A DNA stretch of 64,000 bases from a virus: IMG/VR virus record IMGVR_UViG_3300036853_000134, positions 1-64,000 of that record; one strand, written 5' to 3'. A program made the translations under genes and the position numbers. Shown piece after piece: positions 34,128 to 41,011 of this stretch (within the stretch, counting starts at the first letter, position 1; each line of letters starts with the position of its first letter). The notes below the pieces were generated by a model. The model was not told the origin of the DNA, made no database searches, and saw nothing but the letters and a program-made list of their open reading frames with translations.

Positions 34128-34308
34128 TCTTCCCTTTCGGCCCAGGCTTCTTATTCTTCAGGTTCAACACGTCAACGACCCGCAACAGTTTTGCGGGAGT
34201 ATGGGTGATCAGATTGCCGCGCTTTATATGCTGGGCAATCGACTGTCTTTTCAGCTTTATCAGCCTTGCGGCTTGCGCCTGTGTAATCAATTCGTTTTCA
34301 TTAACCAT
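34114..34308 (-). CDS. Small helix-turn-helix regulator, leaderless
   Basis: 64 residues. ITQAQAARLIKLKRQSIAQH is an excisionase/MerR-type helix-turn-helix; the C-terminus is basic with an AT-hook-like KKPGPKGK. A -10 box (TAGAAT, 34315-34320 read leftward) lies six bases before the ATG and a -35 (TTGCAT, 34338-34343) 17 bases further, so the transcript should start at or next to the ATG. It heads the leftward virion block and faces a strong rightward promoter, so repression or activation of one or both is likely. Confidence 0.75.
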   Translation of the reverse strand: MVNENELITQAQAARLIKLKRQSIAQHIKRGNLITHTPAKLLRVVDVLNLKNKKPGPKGKNAAS

Positions 34309-34314
34309 ATGCCT

Positions 34315-34343
34315 ATTCTAATCTATCTTATTTACATATGCAA
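34315..34343 (-). promoter_or_regulatory. Leftward promoter for the 34114-34308 regulator
   Basis: Read leftward: TTGCAT, 17 bases, TAGAAT, six bases, ATG. The spacing predicts a leaderless message. Just to the right, TTTAC repeats (within 34374-34399) could be operator sites shared with the rightward promoter. Confidence 0.6.
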
Positions 34344-34419
34344 TATAATTCTATAAACTTTCTTTCCCTTTACTTGCTATGATTTACAGGGAATTTACGA
34401 TATTAGCTAAATAATTATG

Positions 34420-34448
34420 TTGACACTTGTTCCAAGCGGGTGTATCTT
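34420..34448 (+). promoter_or_regulatory. Strong rightward promoter P34.4
   Basis: TTGACA (34420-34425), 17 bases, TATCTT (34443-34448). The 12 bases AATTATGTTGAC (34413-34424) recur at the promoter at 37774. It drives the small-gene block from 34483. Confidence 0.75.
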
Positions 34449-34482
34449 CTTGACAGTTCGAGAGAGAAAAGGGAGAAAGACG

Positions 34483-34815
34483 ATGGAGATCGACATTCAG
34501 GCAACTTTACAGAACTACCAGCACCATATGGAAATTGCCGGCAACTATAGCGACGAGGATAAAGCTCAATATATGAGATACGCAGAGAGCGATTACGCTT
34601 TTATCCCCCTGGAATATCTCGTGTTTAAGTCTCCAAGGCCCACAATGAACGAGATTACAATCATCGGCAACTACGAAGCGGCAATAGAGATCGTCACGTT
34701 TTCATTGGCAGCGTCAACGCCTGGTTCGCTGGCTATCCGCGCAAAGATTGAACGAATCAGCAGCTACCTCAACGAGCAAGTCCAAAAGAACTTGACGGCT
34801 ATTGAGCAATCATAA
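34483..34815 (+). CDS. Small early protein, function unknown
   Basis: 110 residues from the ATG at 34483, with GGGAG seven bases upstream; an in-frame ATG at 34417 lies before the promoter's start point and is rejected. Mostly helical, acidic (NYSDEDKAQYMRYAESDYAF) with a C-terminal coil. First gene after the strong promoter. No family was recognised. Confidence 0.7.
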   Translation: MEIDIQATLQNYQHHMEIAGNYSDEDKAQYMRYAESDYAFIPLEYLVFKSPRPTMNEITIIGNYEAAIEIVTFSLAASTPGSLAIRAKIERISSYLNEQVQKNLTAIEQS

Positions 34816-34826
34816 AAGGAGCACCC

Positions 34827-35006
34827 ATGCTATTCAAATCACCCGTCACCCCAGTCCGCTACTACTTGCGCTTCGACACCGGCGATTACCTGCTCACCTT
34901 CGACGGGCTACGCCGCGAGTTCGATACGCTCACTGATTTGCTTGCGTACGCGACGGCGGAGAATCTCAGGGATTACACGTGGAAATCTATTGGTGGGAAT
35001 TTATAA
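34827..35006 (+). CDS. 59-residue protein, function unknown
   Basis: GGAG lies before the ATG at 34827. Mixed alpha/beta with many aromatic residues (RYYLRFDTGDYLLTFDG). Tightly spaced in the early block (11 bases after the previous stop, 10 before the next ATG). No family was recognised. Confidence 0.6.
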   Translation: MLFKSPVTPVRYYLRFDTGDYLLTFDGLRREFDTLTDLLAYATAENLRDYTWKSIGGNL

Positions 35007-35016
35007 GGAGAATACT

Positions 35017-35178
35017 ATGAGCACTTTAACGATCTATCGATGGACGATTCTTGAAGCGTGGGGCATCGCCGAGATTCACTATGACAGGACCGCCAAAGAG
35101 ATCGCTGAGATTGCCGCAATATGGACGGATTTCGCGGTCAAGAATACTGCGCGCATCAGAATGGAGGTATCCGCCTAA
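35017..35178 (+). CDS. 53-residue protein, function unknown
   Basis: GGAG six bases before the ATG at 35017; an in-frame ATG at 34942 is rejected. Trp-containing helix (TIYRWTILEAWGIAEIHYD) and a second helix (AKEIAEIAAIWTDF). No family was recognised. Confidence 0.6.
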   Translation: MSTLTIYRWTILEAWGIAEIHYDRTAKEIAEIAAIWTDFAVKNTARIRMEVSA

Positions 35179-35206
35179 TACGCAAAATGCCATAATCTAC
35201 CCACGA

Positions 35207-35255
35207 CGGCCAGCCCCTCTGGGGTGCAGGGCGCGTTAAAGCCCAAGGCTGGCCG
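35207..35255 (+). ncRNA. Compact three-way-junction RNA element
   Basis: Outer stem CGGCCAG (35207-35213) with CTGGCCG (35249-35255); inside it a hairpin CCCC-TCT-GGGG (35214-35224) and a second GGGC (35229-35232) with GCCC (35241-35244). The outer pairing can be extended by two at the cost of the first hairpin. No T-run follows, so it is not an intrinsic terminator. It lies in the gap 35179-35337 between two small genes; orientation is assumed from the operon. It could control the next gene or stop RNA decay. Confidence 0.5.
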
Positions 35256-35337
35256 CTCGTGTTCACTATTGAACAGCCGTCAGGTACGCCCGTTGCTATC
35301 CTGATATTGCGCCCTAATCTTTCAACGAGGTATGACA

Positions 35338-35487
35338 ATGACGAAACACGAAACTGACAAACAACAGGCGATAAGGGATCTGGAATCGCTCCGCAACAAA
35401 CGCGCGCAGGCGATTGCCGCTGGGGATCAAGCGGCCGTGACCGCGCTCGACAAGCAGATAGCCGAAGCTGAAGCTAAAGCTGGCTAA
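35338..35487 (+). CDS. 49-residue charged coiled-coil protein
   Basis: GAGG seven bases before the ATG at 35338 (an ATG six bases earlier is in frame). Entirely helical and charged (DLESLRNKRAQAIAAGDQAA). Possibly a small oligomer or inhibitor; no family was recognised. Confidence 0.6.
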   Translation: MTKHETDKQQAIRDLESLRNKRAQAIAAGDQAAVTALDKQIAEAEAKAG

Positions 35488-35521
35488 TCGAAGAGGCGGG
35501 ACAGCAAACCGCCACAACTTA

Positions 35522-35530
35522 TGATATAAA
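35522..35530 (+). promoter_or_regulatory. Extended -10 promoter for leaderless 35537 gene
   Basis: TGATATAAA: an extended -10 (TGnTATAAA) with the ATG six bases after the box and no Shine-Dalgarno site. The same arrangement, TGGTATAAATA then six bases to GTG, occurs before 36156. Confidence 0.5.
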
Positions 35531-35536
35531 TACGCT

Positions 35537-35809
35537 ATGTCAACAATCGATCCATACGAACTCGCCGACAGACTTTGCAAAGAACATCCATTGATTTCCA
35601 CCGCAAAAGGAATTCACGGCGGCCAGCCTCATCTAGACCGTGTTCGCTTGCGAGTCACGGACATACTAGGCTTCCTGTTTCAATACAAAACCGTTGACTG
35701 GATTGTCCAGAACTACGCGCCCGATGTGAGTGAAGAGCAGGTTCTAGCCGCCATTGCGTGGGCCCAGGATTTCATCGAGGAAGCCTGCGACCCGCGTCGG
35801 CTCAAGTGA
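35537..35809 (+). CDS. DUF433-like protein, leaderless
   Basis: 90 residues. GIHGGQPHLDRVRLRVTDIL followed by a TVDWIVQNY helix and EEQVLAAIAWAQDFIEEA matches the DUF433 pattern (a small helix-turn-helix fold often found as antitoxin or regulator). The ATG is six bases after an extended -10, so the message is probably leaderless. No toxin is adjacent. Role as a DNA-binding regulator is inference. Confidence 0.7.
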   Translation: MSTIDPYELADRLCKEHPLISTAKGIHGGQPHLDRVRLRVTDILGFLFQYKTVDWIVQNYAPDVSEEQVLAAIAWAQDFIEEACDPRRLK

Positions 35810-35842
35810 CAACGCCGTGTCAGTGTGCCATACTCCCTCAGA

Positions 35843-35897
35843 GCGACCGGCTTTGAATGCCTACTCCGTGATAAGAGTTCCATTGTTGTCCGGTCGC
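35843..35897 (+). repeat. Inverted repeat with 8-base arms
   Basis: GCGACCGG (35843-35850) and CCGGTCGC (35890-35897), perfect, 39-base spacer, in the gap between the DUF433-like gene and the next. Possible mRNA stem. Confidence 0.4.
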
Positions 35898-35925
35898 AAT
35901 CTTAATACCCCAGGCTGGAGACGTG

Positions 35926-36108
35926 ATGCTACTTTTATCCGCTGAATCCGCACCGCTGTTGTTGATTGTGATGATTGTCCTTGCCGCTATCGCTTGCTTC
36001 GGAAGCCCTTACTTCGGGTTTGGCACTAATCGACCGTATATTTATTACGGTGGCGGCCTTGCCTTATTTTTGGTTCTGCTGCTGCTCATCCTAGGCGTCC
36101 ATCCGTAA
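35926..36108 (+). CDS. Two-helix membrane protein (holin-like)
   Basis: 60 residues from the ATG at 35926 (GGAG five bases upstream). Two membrane segments, about residues 8-26 (APLLLIVMIVLAAIACFG) and 41-58 (GGGLALFLVLLLLILGV), joined by a short Tyr/Gly-rich loop. Size and layout fit a class II holin or a small membrane modulator; the position in the early block speaks a little against a holin. Confidence 0.6.
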   Translation: MLLLSAESAPLLLIVMIVLAAIACFGSPYFGFGTNRPYIYYGGGLALFLVLLLLILGVHP

Positions 36109-36120
36109 CAGGAATTTGAT

Positions 36121-36149
36121 TTGTTTGGCGACCCTCTCCGTGGTATAAA
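36121..36149 (+). promoter_or_regulatory. Promoter for leaderless 36156 gene
   Basis: TTGTTT (36121-36126), 17 bases, TATAAA (36144-36149) with an extended TGn; the GTG start follows after six bases. Confidence 0.55.
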
Positions 36150-36155
36150 TAGCGC

Positions 36156-36515
36156 GTGGAAATCAACATTAATGTTCACATTCACCATTACGGCGACTCT
36201 GAAATATTGACTCGCCTTGATAAAATTGAAGCTTCAATAAAGAGAGGAATTGACGATATGGCACTATCAGTACAGGAAATCAAAGCCGCGATTTTGGCGG
36301 GAAACGCAGATATTAAGCAGCACGTGACCGACGCCGGAGCGCGCGTGACATCAACGGTCAATGTGCTGACTCAGAAGATTGCAGACCTGGAGGCGAAGGT
36401 AGGCGAGACGTTGACCCAGGCTGACCTTGACGAGATTAAGGCCGCTCAGACGGACGTTATCGCCGCAGCGGATTCAGTTGATCCGAATTCACCAAGTCCG
36501 ACACCGATTGCATAA
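36156..36515 (+). CDS. Coiled-coil protein, leaderless
   Basis: 119 residues from a GTG at 36156 with no Shine-Dalgarno site and a -10 box six bases away. A short beta segment with His (INVHIHHYGD) is followed by a long coiled coil (QEIKAAILAGNADIKQHV, then VLTQKIADLEAKVGETL) and a Pro/Ser tail. It resembles small phage coil proteins of unknown role. It converges on the YopX gene. Confidence 0.65.
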   Translation: MEININVHIHHYGDSEILTRLDKIEASIKRGIDDMALSVQEIKAAILAGNADIKQHVTDAGARVTSTVNVLTQKIADLEAKVGETLTQADLDEIKAAQTDVIAAADSVDPNSPSPTPIA

Positions 36516-36538
36516 CGATTTACCAATTGGGGGATAAC

Positions 36539-36949
36539 TCAGGGAGTCGAAGGGCTCCCATCTTTTTTGGCCGGTTCGTGGATATTGCCGAGCACTTCAA
36601 TTGTGTTGCCTTGCTGTGCCGCCGTACTGTCATAGATGGAATCCATTCCAATTTGCCAGCAGGCATTACCGTTGTCATACTTTACATCGCCTTTGAAGGT
36701 GAATCCGTGATGATAATGGACCCAGCAAATATCGGCCTCGTAAATCTCTTTGCCGTTGCGGTCCAATAGTCCGGTGAATTGCTCGCTCTGGCCGAATGCC
36801 GTACGGACTTCGCCGCATCCACACATAGAAATAATCGCGTTGCCCCTCACCAGTGAGCGATGCAGCCCGTGGAAAATCTCGGTTTCCATCCAGTCAAAAT
36901 GTCCGTTTTTGCATTTCATCGGCGTGCGAAACTTAATAAGTCTGTCCAT
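36539..36949 (-). CDS. YopX family protein
   Basis: 136 residues. The YopX pattern is clear: an N-terminal KFR, then GLLDRNGKEIYEADI, W-x-x-G and a C-terminal IEVLGNIHE. The family is common in phages, forms a beta-rich fold and has no established activity. GAGGTGAT precedes the ATG. First of a short leftward block that begins at the regulator 37513. Confidence 0.85.
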   Translation of the reverse strand: MDRLIKFRTPMKCKNGHFDWMETEIFHGLHRSLVRGNAIISMCGCGEVRTAFGQSEQFTGLLDRNGKEIYEADICWVHYHHGFTFKGDVKYDNGNACWQIGMDSIYDSTAAQQGNTIEVLGNIHEPAKKDGSPSTP

Positions 36950-36950
36950 A

Positions 36951-37136
36951 TCACCTCGTCAACATCTCGAATTCACTCGCCTCCGCCGTCCCCGCCCACG
37001 GTATTATCTGCGTGAAAAGATAGTCCGATATTCGCAGCAGCTTCGCAATCACGTCAGGATCGATCGAGGCTTTGCGCGCCTCGTGAATCGGCGTCATCGC
37101 GTTGAATATGTGCTTGTTGTGGGTTAAATTGGTCAT
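36951..37136 (-). CDS. 61-residue protein, function unknown
   Basis: ATG at 37136 overlaps the upstream stop (ATGA); an upstream in-frame start at 37169 is rejected. Helical, with HEARKASIDPDVIAKLLRIS resembling a short helix-turn-helix, too weak to assign. Placed between the HNH gene and YopX. Confidence 0.6.
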   Translation of the reverse strand: MTNLTHNKHIFNAMTPIHEARKASIDPDVIAKLLRISDYLFTQIIPWAGTAEASEFEMLTR

Positions 37137-37516
37137 TTTGCACCGTTCCGTTTCTTTGCTCTGGCGCATCGCTGCCTAATCTTATCCGGCATCCACGGAC
37201 GCAGACGATCACGAGCATTGTCCGCAATCGTCCCCGTTTCCAGGTGGTTAGGATTGCAGCACGGCGGGTTATCACATTTATGCCTCATAACTAATCTTTC
37301 ACCCTTTTCATTAAATTCTGGATAGGGTCCGAATGAAAATACATACGCGCCTTGTGGTGCTGTATTCACACCGATTAGAGCGCAAGAAAAGTAGCCATAG
37401 CCCTTTTTGGTGCGGCCGCGCTGTCATTCCCAGCATTGGCGAGGATTCCCAATCCGAATACGCTCCCAAAAGCCAGAACGGACGCGCTCCAGATATTTAT
37501 GATCCGCCTTGGTCAT
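37133..37516 (-). pseudogene. HNH endonuclease with in-frame UGA at a conserved Trp
   Basis: 128 codons from the ATG at 37516 (GGGAGG seven bases upstream, ATGA overlap with the regulator stop) to 37133. Codon 31 is TGA (37424-37426). The sequence around it, CWE[TGA]QRGRTKKGYGYF, matches the HNH pattern in which C-W-x-W precedes GYG, so TGA stands where Trp (TGG) is expected. The rest is a full HNH: RHKCDNPPCCNPNHL then GTIADNARD. Either a one-base nonsense mutation, or UGA read-through. A downstream GTG (37369) could give a 78-residue remnant. Confidence 0.7.
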
Positions 37517-37707
37517 TTCTTCGGCCTCCCTCTTTGTTTATTCCGCGCCAGAATAACATTCATTCCGCGCTGATTAAATATTATGATTCGCCCAAGCTTT
37601 CTATAGTGCAGCCCTTCTCGTAATTCGGCCTTTGCAATCTGGCGCACTCGCTCAGGCGTAATACCCGCATCAGTAGCGGCTCTTTGTATTGTTAGTTCAA
37701 TTGCCAT
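37513..37707 (-). CDS. Small helix-turn-helix regulator, leaderless
   Basis: 64 residues from the ATG at 37707. ATDAGITPERVRQIAKAELR is a helix-turn-helix and the C-terminus is AT-hook-like (RGRPKK), as in the regulator at 34114. A -10 box (TATAAT, 37714-37719 read leftward, extended TG) lies six bases before the ATG; an in-frame start at 37764 lies upstream of it and is rejected. A 6-base inverted repeat, ATCGTT (37708-37713) and AACGAT (37725-37730), straddles the -10 and suits autoregulation. Confidence 0.75.
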   Translation of the reverse strand: MAIELTIQRAATDAGITPERVRQIAKAELREGLHYRKLGRIIIFNQRGMNVILARNKQRGRPKK

Positions 37708-37713
37708 ATCGTT

Positions 37714-37741
37714 ATTATACATAGAACGATTTTCAATGCAA
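37714..37741 (-). promoter_or_regulatory. Leftward promoter for the 37513-37707 regulator
   Basis: Read leftward: TTGCAT (37736-37741), 16 bases, TATAAT, six bases, ATG. The same -35 hexamer is used at 34338. The flanking ATCGTT/AACGAT repeat may be its operator. Confidence 0.6.
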
Positions 37742-37773
37742 CTATTATTTATTGGCGAAAACAAAGAATTATG

Positions 37774-37802
37774 TTGACTCGCTCATTCTCCAATGCTACA
37801 TT
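37774..37802 (+). promoter_or_regulatory. Rightward promoter P37.8
   Basis: TTGACT (37774-37779), 17 bases, TACATT (37797-37802). Preceded by AATTATGTTGAC (37767-37778), identical to the promoter at 34420, so both may answer to one factor. It drives the block 37856-42197. Confidence 0.7.
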
Positions 37803-37855
37803 CCCCTTGCACTCAGCTACCGCAGCAAGCGGGCTGATTGAAGGGAGATTGATAT

Positions 37856-38062
37856 ATGGCAACCACAACGAGACCACTTGAGATGTTCAACAGGAAAACA
37901 ACGTTCTCAGCGATCAGACAGGGCGAATCGTTCATGTTTGACCGGGATGGCGCGATAACAATTTGGAAGAAATCCGGCGATGGATGCACCGACCAGGAAA
38001 GACGCTTGGTGTTCATTCCCGCCAACGCTCCGGTGCTGGCTTCTAATAGATCGCGGCGATAG
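37856..38062 (+). CDS. 68-residue protein, function unknown
   Basis: GGGAG eight bases before the ATG. Beta-rich with basic ends (GESFMFDRDGAITIWKKSGD). First gene after P37.8. No family was recognised. Confidence 0.6.
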   Translation: MATTTRPLEMFNRKTTFSAIRQGESFMFDRDGAITIWKKSGDGCTDQERRLVFIPANAPVLASNRSRR

Positions 38063-38093
38063 ATAGCCCCGCACGCGGGCAGGAGGTTGAGAG

Positions 38094-38306
38094 ATGGTCA
38101 AAGAGCCAAACAAGCGCGAGCAGGCCGCCATAGATGCCCTAGTCAAGCTATCAAAGACATGGCCTGATTCGTTAATGCTGTTTTCAAATAGTGGTACGCT
38201 GGAAGTACTGCGATACTCAGATTACAACAAAAACAATGCGTGCCAAGAGCTGGCAACGATAGACATCCACAACGACGGCGGGGATAGAGACACATTTCTC
38301 GAATAG
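38094..38306 (+). CDS. 70-residue protein, function unknown
   Basis: GGAGG before the ATG. N-terminal helix (REQAAIDALVKLSKTWPD), then two strands (LMLFSNSGTLEVLRY) and an acidic end. No family was recognised. Confidence 0.6.
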   Translation: MVKEPNKREQAAIDALVKLSKTWPDSLMLFSNSGTLEVLRYSDYNKNNACQELATIDIHNDGGDRDTFLE

Positions 38307-38328
38307 CCCCACACGGGCGAGGAGCACT

Positions 38329-38493
38329 ATGGGAATCGTGATGGAAGCGGATGCGCCCGAGCCTAACTATTGCATTCAATGTCTACGAATCGACACACTC
38401 ACCGAGGTTGCCGATCCTGACGACCTTTGCCCTGAATGCGAAAAGGATATGGCGCGGTTTATGAATGGATTGGGAGGTAGCAATGCCAAATAG
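38329..38493 (+). CDS. 54-residue zinc-ribbon protein
   Basis: GAGGAG before the ATG at 38329. CIQC and CPEC, 19 residues apart, make a ribbon; the spacer is acidic. Overlaps the next gene's start. One of about ten such small ribbons in this block. Confidence 0.65.
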   Translation: MGIVMEADAPEPNYCIQCLRIDTLTEVADPDDLCPECEKDMARFMNGLGGSNAK

Positions 38494-38878
38494 CGAGCTT
38501 TCGCCGCTGGAACTATCAATATTCCGCGCACTCCAACATGGTCCAGCAACAGCCGCGCTGATATGCGATGCCTATAGATCACCTTTTGCCGGTGACCGCG
38601 AGATAATGGCAGCAATCGCGTCGCTCATCAGCAATTCGTATGTGATCGGCTCGTCCGACACGCCGATCCGCTACAGCATAACCGCCAGCCCCGCATCAGA
38701 GTTCGTGAAATATTTGGAGGAGCGGATTAAGGACTGGAACGATGAAATTGATGCGCTGAATGCGGCCGGAGTCGTCAATAAATCATACAGAGAGCATATG
38801 AACGCGTTCACAACCGCTCGTGACGAGGACGTTGATATTCTGAGGCAATTCAAACGCCTGAACGGAATGGAGATTTAA
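38483..38878 (+). CDS. Winged-helix-like protein with coiled coil
   Basis: 131 residues from the ATG at 38483 (GGAGG five bases upstream; an in-frame ATG at 38465 rejected). LSPLELSIFRALQHGPATAA and the following helix-strand part resemble a winged helix; the C-terminal half is a charged coil. Possible DNA-binding regulator. Confidence 0.6.
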   Translation: MPNSELSPLELSIFRALQHGPATAALICDAYRSPFAGDREIMAAIASLISNSYVIGSSDTPIRYSITASPASEFVKYLEERIKDWNDEIDALNAAGVVNKSYREHMNAFTTARDEDVDILRQFKRLNGMEI

Positions 38879-39103
38879 ATGGAATCAATTTTCACCGCGA
38901 TATTCAGATCCGCCGAGACTGCCAAACGGATTTCCACGCGCCTGATCGACAAGCAGATTAACGGCTGTTACATCGAATTTGATTACACGGGTAATCAATG
39001 GCTCGTTAAAAAGTGGGGCATCGTCCAGGGGCGGGCGAAGCTGTTGAAAGAGGCGTGCGAGATTGCGACGGATGGGAAGTTGAGTTTTAAGGGAAAGGTT
39101 TAA
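38879..39103 (+). CDS. 74-residue protein, function unknown
   Basis: ATG directly follows the upstream stop, GGAG six bases away. Helix (AETAKRISTRLIDKQI) then beta strands with QWLVKKWGIVQGR. No family was recognised. Confidence 0.6.
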   Translation: MESIFTAIFRSAETAKRISTRLIDKQINGCYIEFDYTGNQWLVKKWGIVQGRAKLLKEACEIATDGKLSFKGKV

Positions 39104-39104
39104 G

Positions 39105-39434
39105 ATGCCATACGGACAGTGTAAACGATGCGGTGATAACGGGGCGCAGCCGATTGAGCCAGACTCAAAACTGTATCTCTGTTATGCCTGCGCGGAGGCT
39201 AAGCGAAAAGAAGATAATCCTGTAACCGTCGAATCCCTCCCGCCCACGGACACGCGGGGAGATGTTGAGGCGCTGAAGAGTTTTGACGAATACCTGAATA
39301 CAGAACTGGCACGGGCGCGCCACATAATGAAAACCAGTGCGCACGGACGCCATGTTGATGAGGCGTCCACCGGCGAGGATTATTTGTTGATGATACAGGC
39401 TGAATTCCGACGCCGGTTTCTGGAGGGCAAATGA
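39105..39434 (+). CDS. Zinc-ribbon protein with helical C-terminus
   Basis: 109 residues. CKRCGDNG and CYACAEAK give a zinc ribbon in the first 35 residues, followed by a Pro/Asp linker and a long helix (EALKSFDEYLNTELARARHI). ATGA overlap with the next gene. No family was recognised. Confidence 0.65.
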   Translation: MPYGQCKRCGDNGAQPIEPDSKLYLCYACAEAKRKEDNPVTVESLPPTDTRGDVEALKSFDEYLNTELARARHIMKTSAHGRHVDEASTGEDYLLMIQAEFRRRFLEGK

Positions 39435-40216
39435 GCAAACTTAAAGAAGCATTTGACGCATATCGTAACTGGCTGAAACAGACCGGACGCGGGATGGGGA
39501 GCGATGAATTCATAGCACTTGAAGAGCAGATCGCCATTGCGACCGCGCCCACGTTGGCAAAGGACAATAACGATAAATGGATACCATTCGGGCGGATAAA
39601 GGTGGACATTGAAAATGAGACTGAAACGTTTGAGAGATATGATCCTAAAGCGGCGACCGCGGCCGCTGATGGATTGCGCGAACGGATACGGGCGGCTCTC
39701 ATAGACGATGAATCACTATCAATCCACGCAGCGCCAGATGTCGAGCAGTATTGCCTGTTAATGGAGGCCGCGCTTGATCGGATTGCCGACATCGCGGCAC
39801 GGGTCGCCCAGGAGCGGGCTGGCGGGGGAATTGACAAGACGAAACTCTGTAAATGGCTTAATAGTACATCGGACCATCTCAGAGTTTACGCGCAACGGCC
39901 CGATCTAGATTCTGATTACGCATCGGATGCGGATTCTAAAAGTACTGGATACAGGTCCTTATTGCAGATGATCAGCAATGGCGACTTCGACCAGCCCGCG
40001 CCCGTGAGCGAGGATGATCGCCTGTTCAATCTTCTGATTACCAGCGTCAAGCAGGCCGTTGACGACTTTGACCTGGTGGATTCTGAAAGCATTTCACGGT
40101 CTTATCGATATGGCAGGCAGCTTTGCGAGTCAATGGTCATCGTGAAAGCTGCTTTATTAGCAATTGAAACAAGGCAAATAGCAGCCGCGATGACCAAGGA
40201 GGATCATGGAAACTGA
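39431..40216 (+). CDS. Helical protein of the early block, function unknown
   Basis: 261 residues, the largest in this block. Mostly helical and acidic with Ala-rich parts (ATAAADGLRERIRAALIDDE, then AALDRIADIAARVAQE). No catalytic motif. Its start overlaps the zinc-ribbon stop and its end overlaps the Lar-like gene, so it is translated as part of that series. Confidence 0.7.
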   Translation: MSKLKEAFDAYRNWLKQTGRGMGSDEFIALEEQIAIATAPTLAKDNNDKWIPFGRIKVDIENETETFERYDPKAATAAADGLRERIRAALIDDESLSIHAAPDVEQYCLLMEAALDRIADIAARVAQERAGGGIDKTKLCKWLNSTSDHLRVYAQRPDLDSDYASDADSKSTGYRSLLQMISNGDFDQPAPVSEDDRLFNLLITSVKQAVDDFDLVDSESISRSYRYGRQLCESMVIVKAALLAIETRQIAAAMTKEDHGN

Positions 40217-40577
40217 ATTGAAGCCGTGTCCCTCCTGCAGGGCGAACGATGACGATAATATCTATGAGATGACGCTATATCTGAGCGTTAAGATGATCGG
40301 CTGTGCCCAGTGTGGCTTAAAAGGCCCAACGGGAGGCGCAGCGGAAGCCCGCGACAAATGGAACGCTCTCCCCAGGCGTCCGCGCTACGAGAAGAGGATT
40401 CCGACCGAACCGGGCTGGTATTGGCGTAATAAGCAAATAGTAAAGGTTTATAGATTTCAATCACGACTCTGGGCGGATTGGGCAACAGGCAAATGCACTA
40501 TCGATGACGATGGAGAGAAACGGAGCGATGTGTTATGGGCAGGTCCAATCCCCGAACCGGAGGCCGCCAATGGTTAA
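40206..40577 (+). CDS. Lar-like restriction alleviation protein
   Basis: 123 residues. The N-terminal 55 residues match the Lar pattern: LKPCPSC, CAQCGLKGP, then AEARDKWNALP. Lar proteins modulate type I restriction in the host; activity here is by homology only. The C-terminal half (TEPGWYWRNKQIVKVY then WADWATGK) is a separate small beta domain seen next to Lar domains in phages. Confidence 0.75.
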   Translation: METELKPCPSCRANDDDNIYEMTLYLSVKMIGCAQCGLKGPTGGAAEARDKWNALPRRPRYEKRIPTEPGWYWRNKQIVKVYRFQSRLWADWATGKCTIDDDGEKRSDVLWAGPIPEPEAANG

Positions 40578-40821
40578 ATTGACGACGGCGCAAGATCAAG
40601 TAATCAAACCGTTAGCGTCGGGCAAGTCGATTCGATCATGTTTAGCTGGCTGGACCGTTCCGGGCGAGAACGTCTTGATTAGCCGAGACAGAGTCAGTGT
40701 ATTACGACAAGAAGGATTAGTAGATGCCCGGCAGTCGGGAATGTGGTTTTGGTTGAGCCTTACCCCGGCCGGTATCGAATATGCAAAATCAAAAGGATGG
40801 TTGAAAGATGGTTCAGTTTAA
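40570..40821 (+). CDS. Small winged-helix-like protein
   Basis: 83 residues from the ATG at 40570 (GGAGG six bases upstream; an in-frame ATG at 40504 rejected). LTTAQDQVIKPLASGKSI, then RDRVSVLRQEGLVDARQ and a strand fit a winged helix. No partner is known. Confidence 0.6.
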   Translation: MVKLTTAQDQVIKPLASGKSIRSCLAGWTVPGENVLISRDRVSVLRQEGLVDARQSGMWFWLSLTPAGIEYAKSKGWLKDGSV

Positions 40822-41011
40822 ATCATTGGACGATGCTGGGGATCGCTGGTATAGCCGGACGGAAGCAAGCCCACCCTCGTTAGTGGATGTTCTTGTGGTC
40901 GGGAATAACGGCAGAATGGAAGTCAGGCAATTCCACAGCCGATACCCGGACTGGTTTAACATAACCCATTGGCGTAAATTACCATCGCCACCGGAGGCCA
41001 CCAATGATTGA
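40808..41011 (+). CDS. DUF551-like protein
   Basis: 67 residues. W-Y near the start, a PPSLVDVLVVGNNGRMEV strand pair and the end ITHWRKLPSPP match the DUF551 layout (a short phage/prophage family of unknown role whose members end in HWxPLPxPP). Confidence 0.65.
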   Translation: MVQFKSLDDAGDRWYSRTEASPPSLVDVLVVGNNGRMEVRQFHSRYPDWFNITHWRKLPSPPEATND

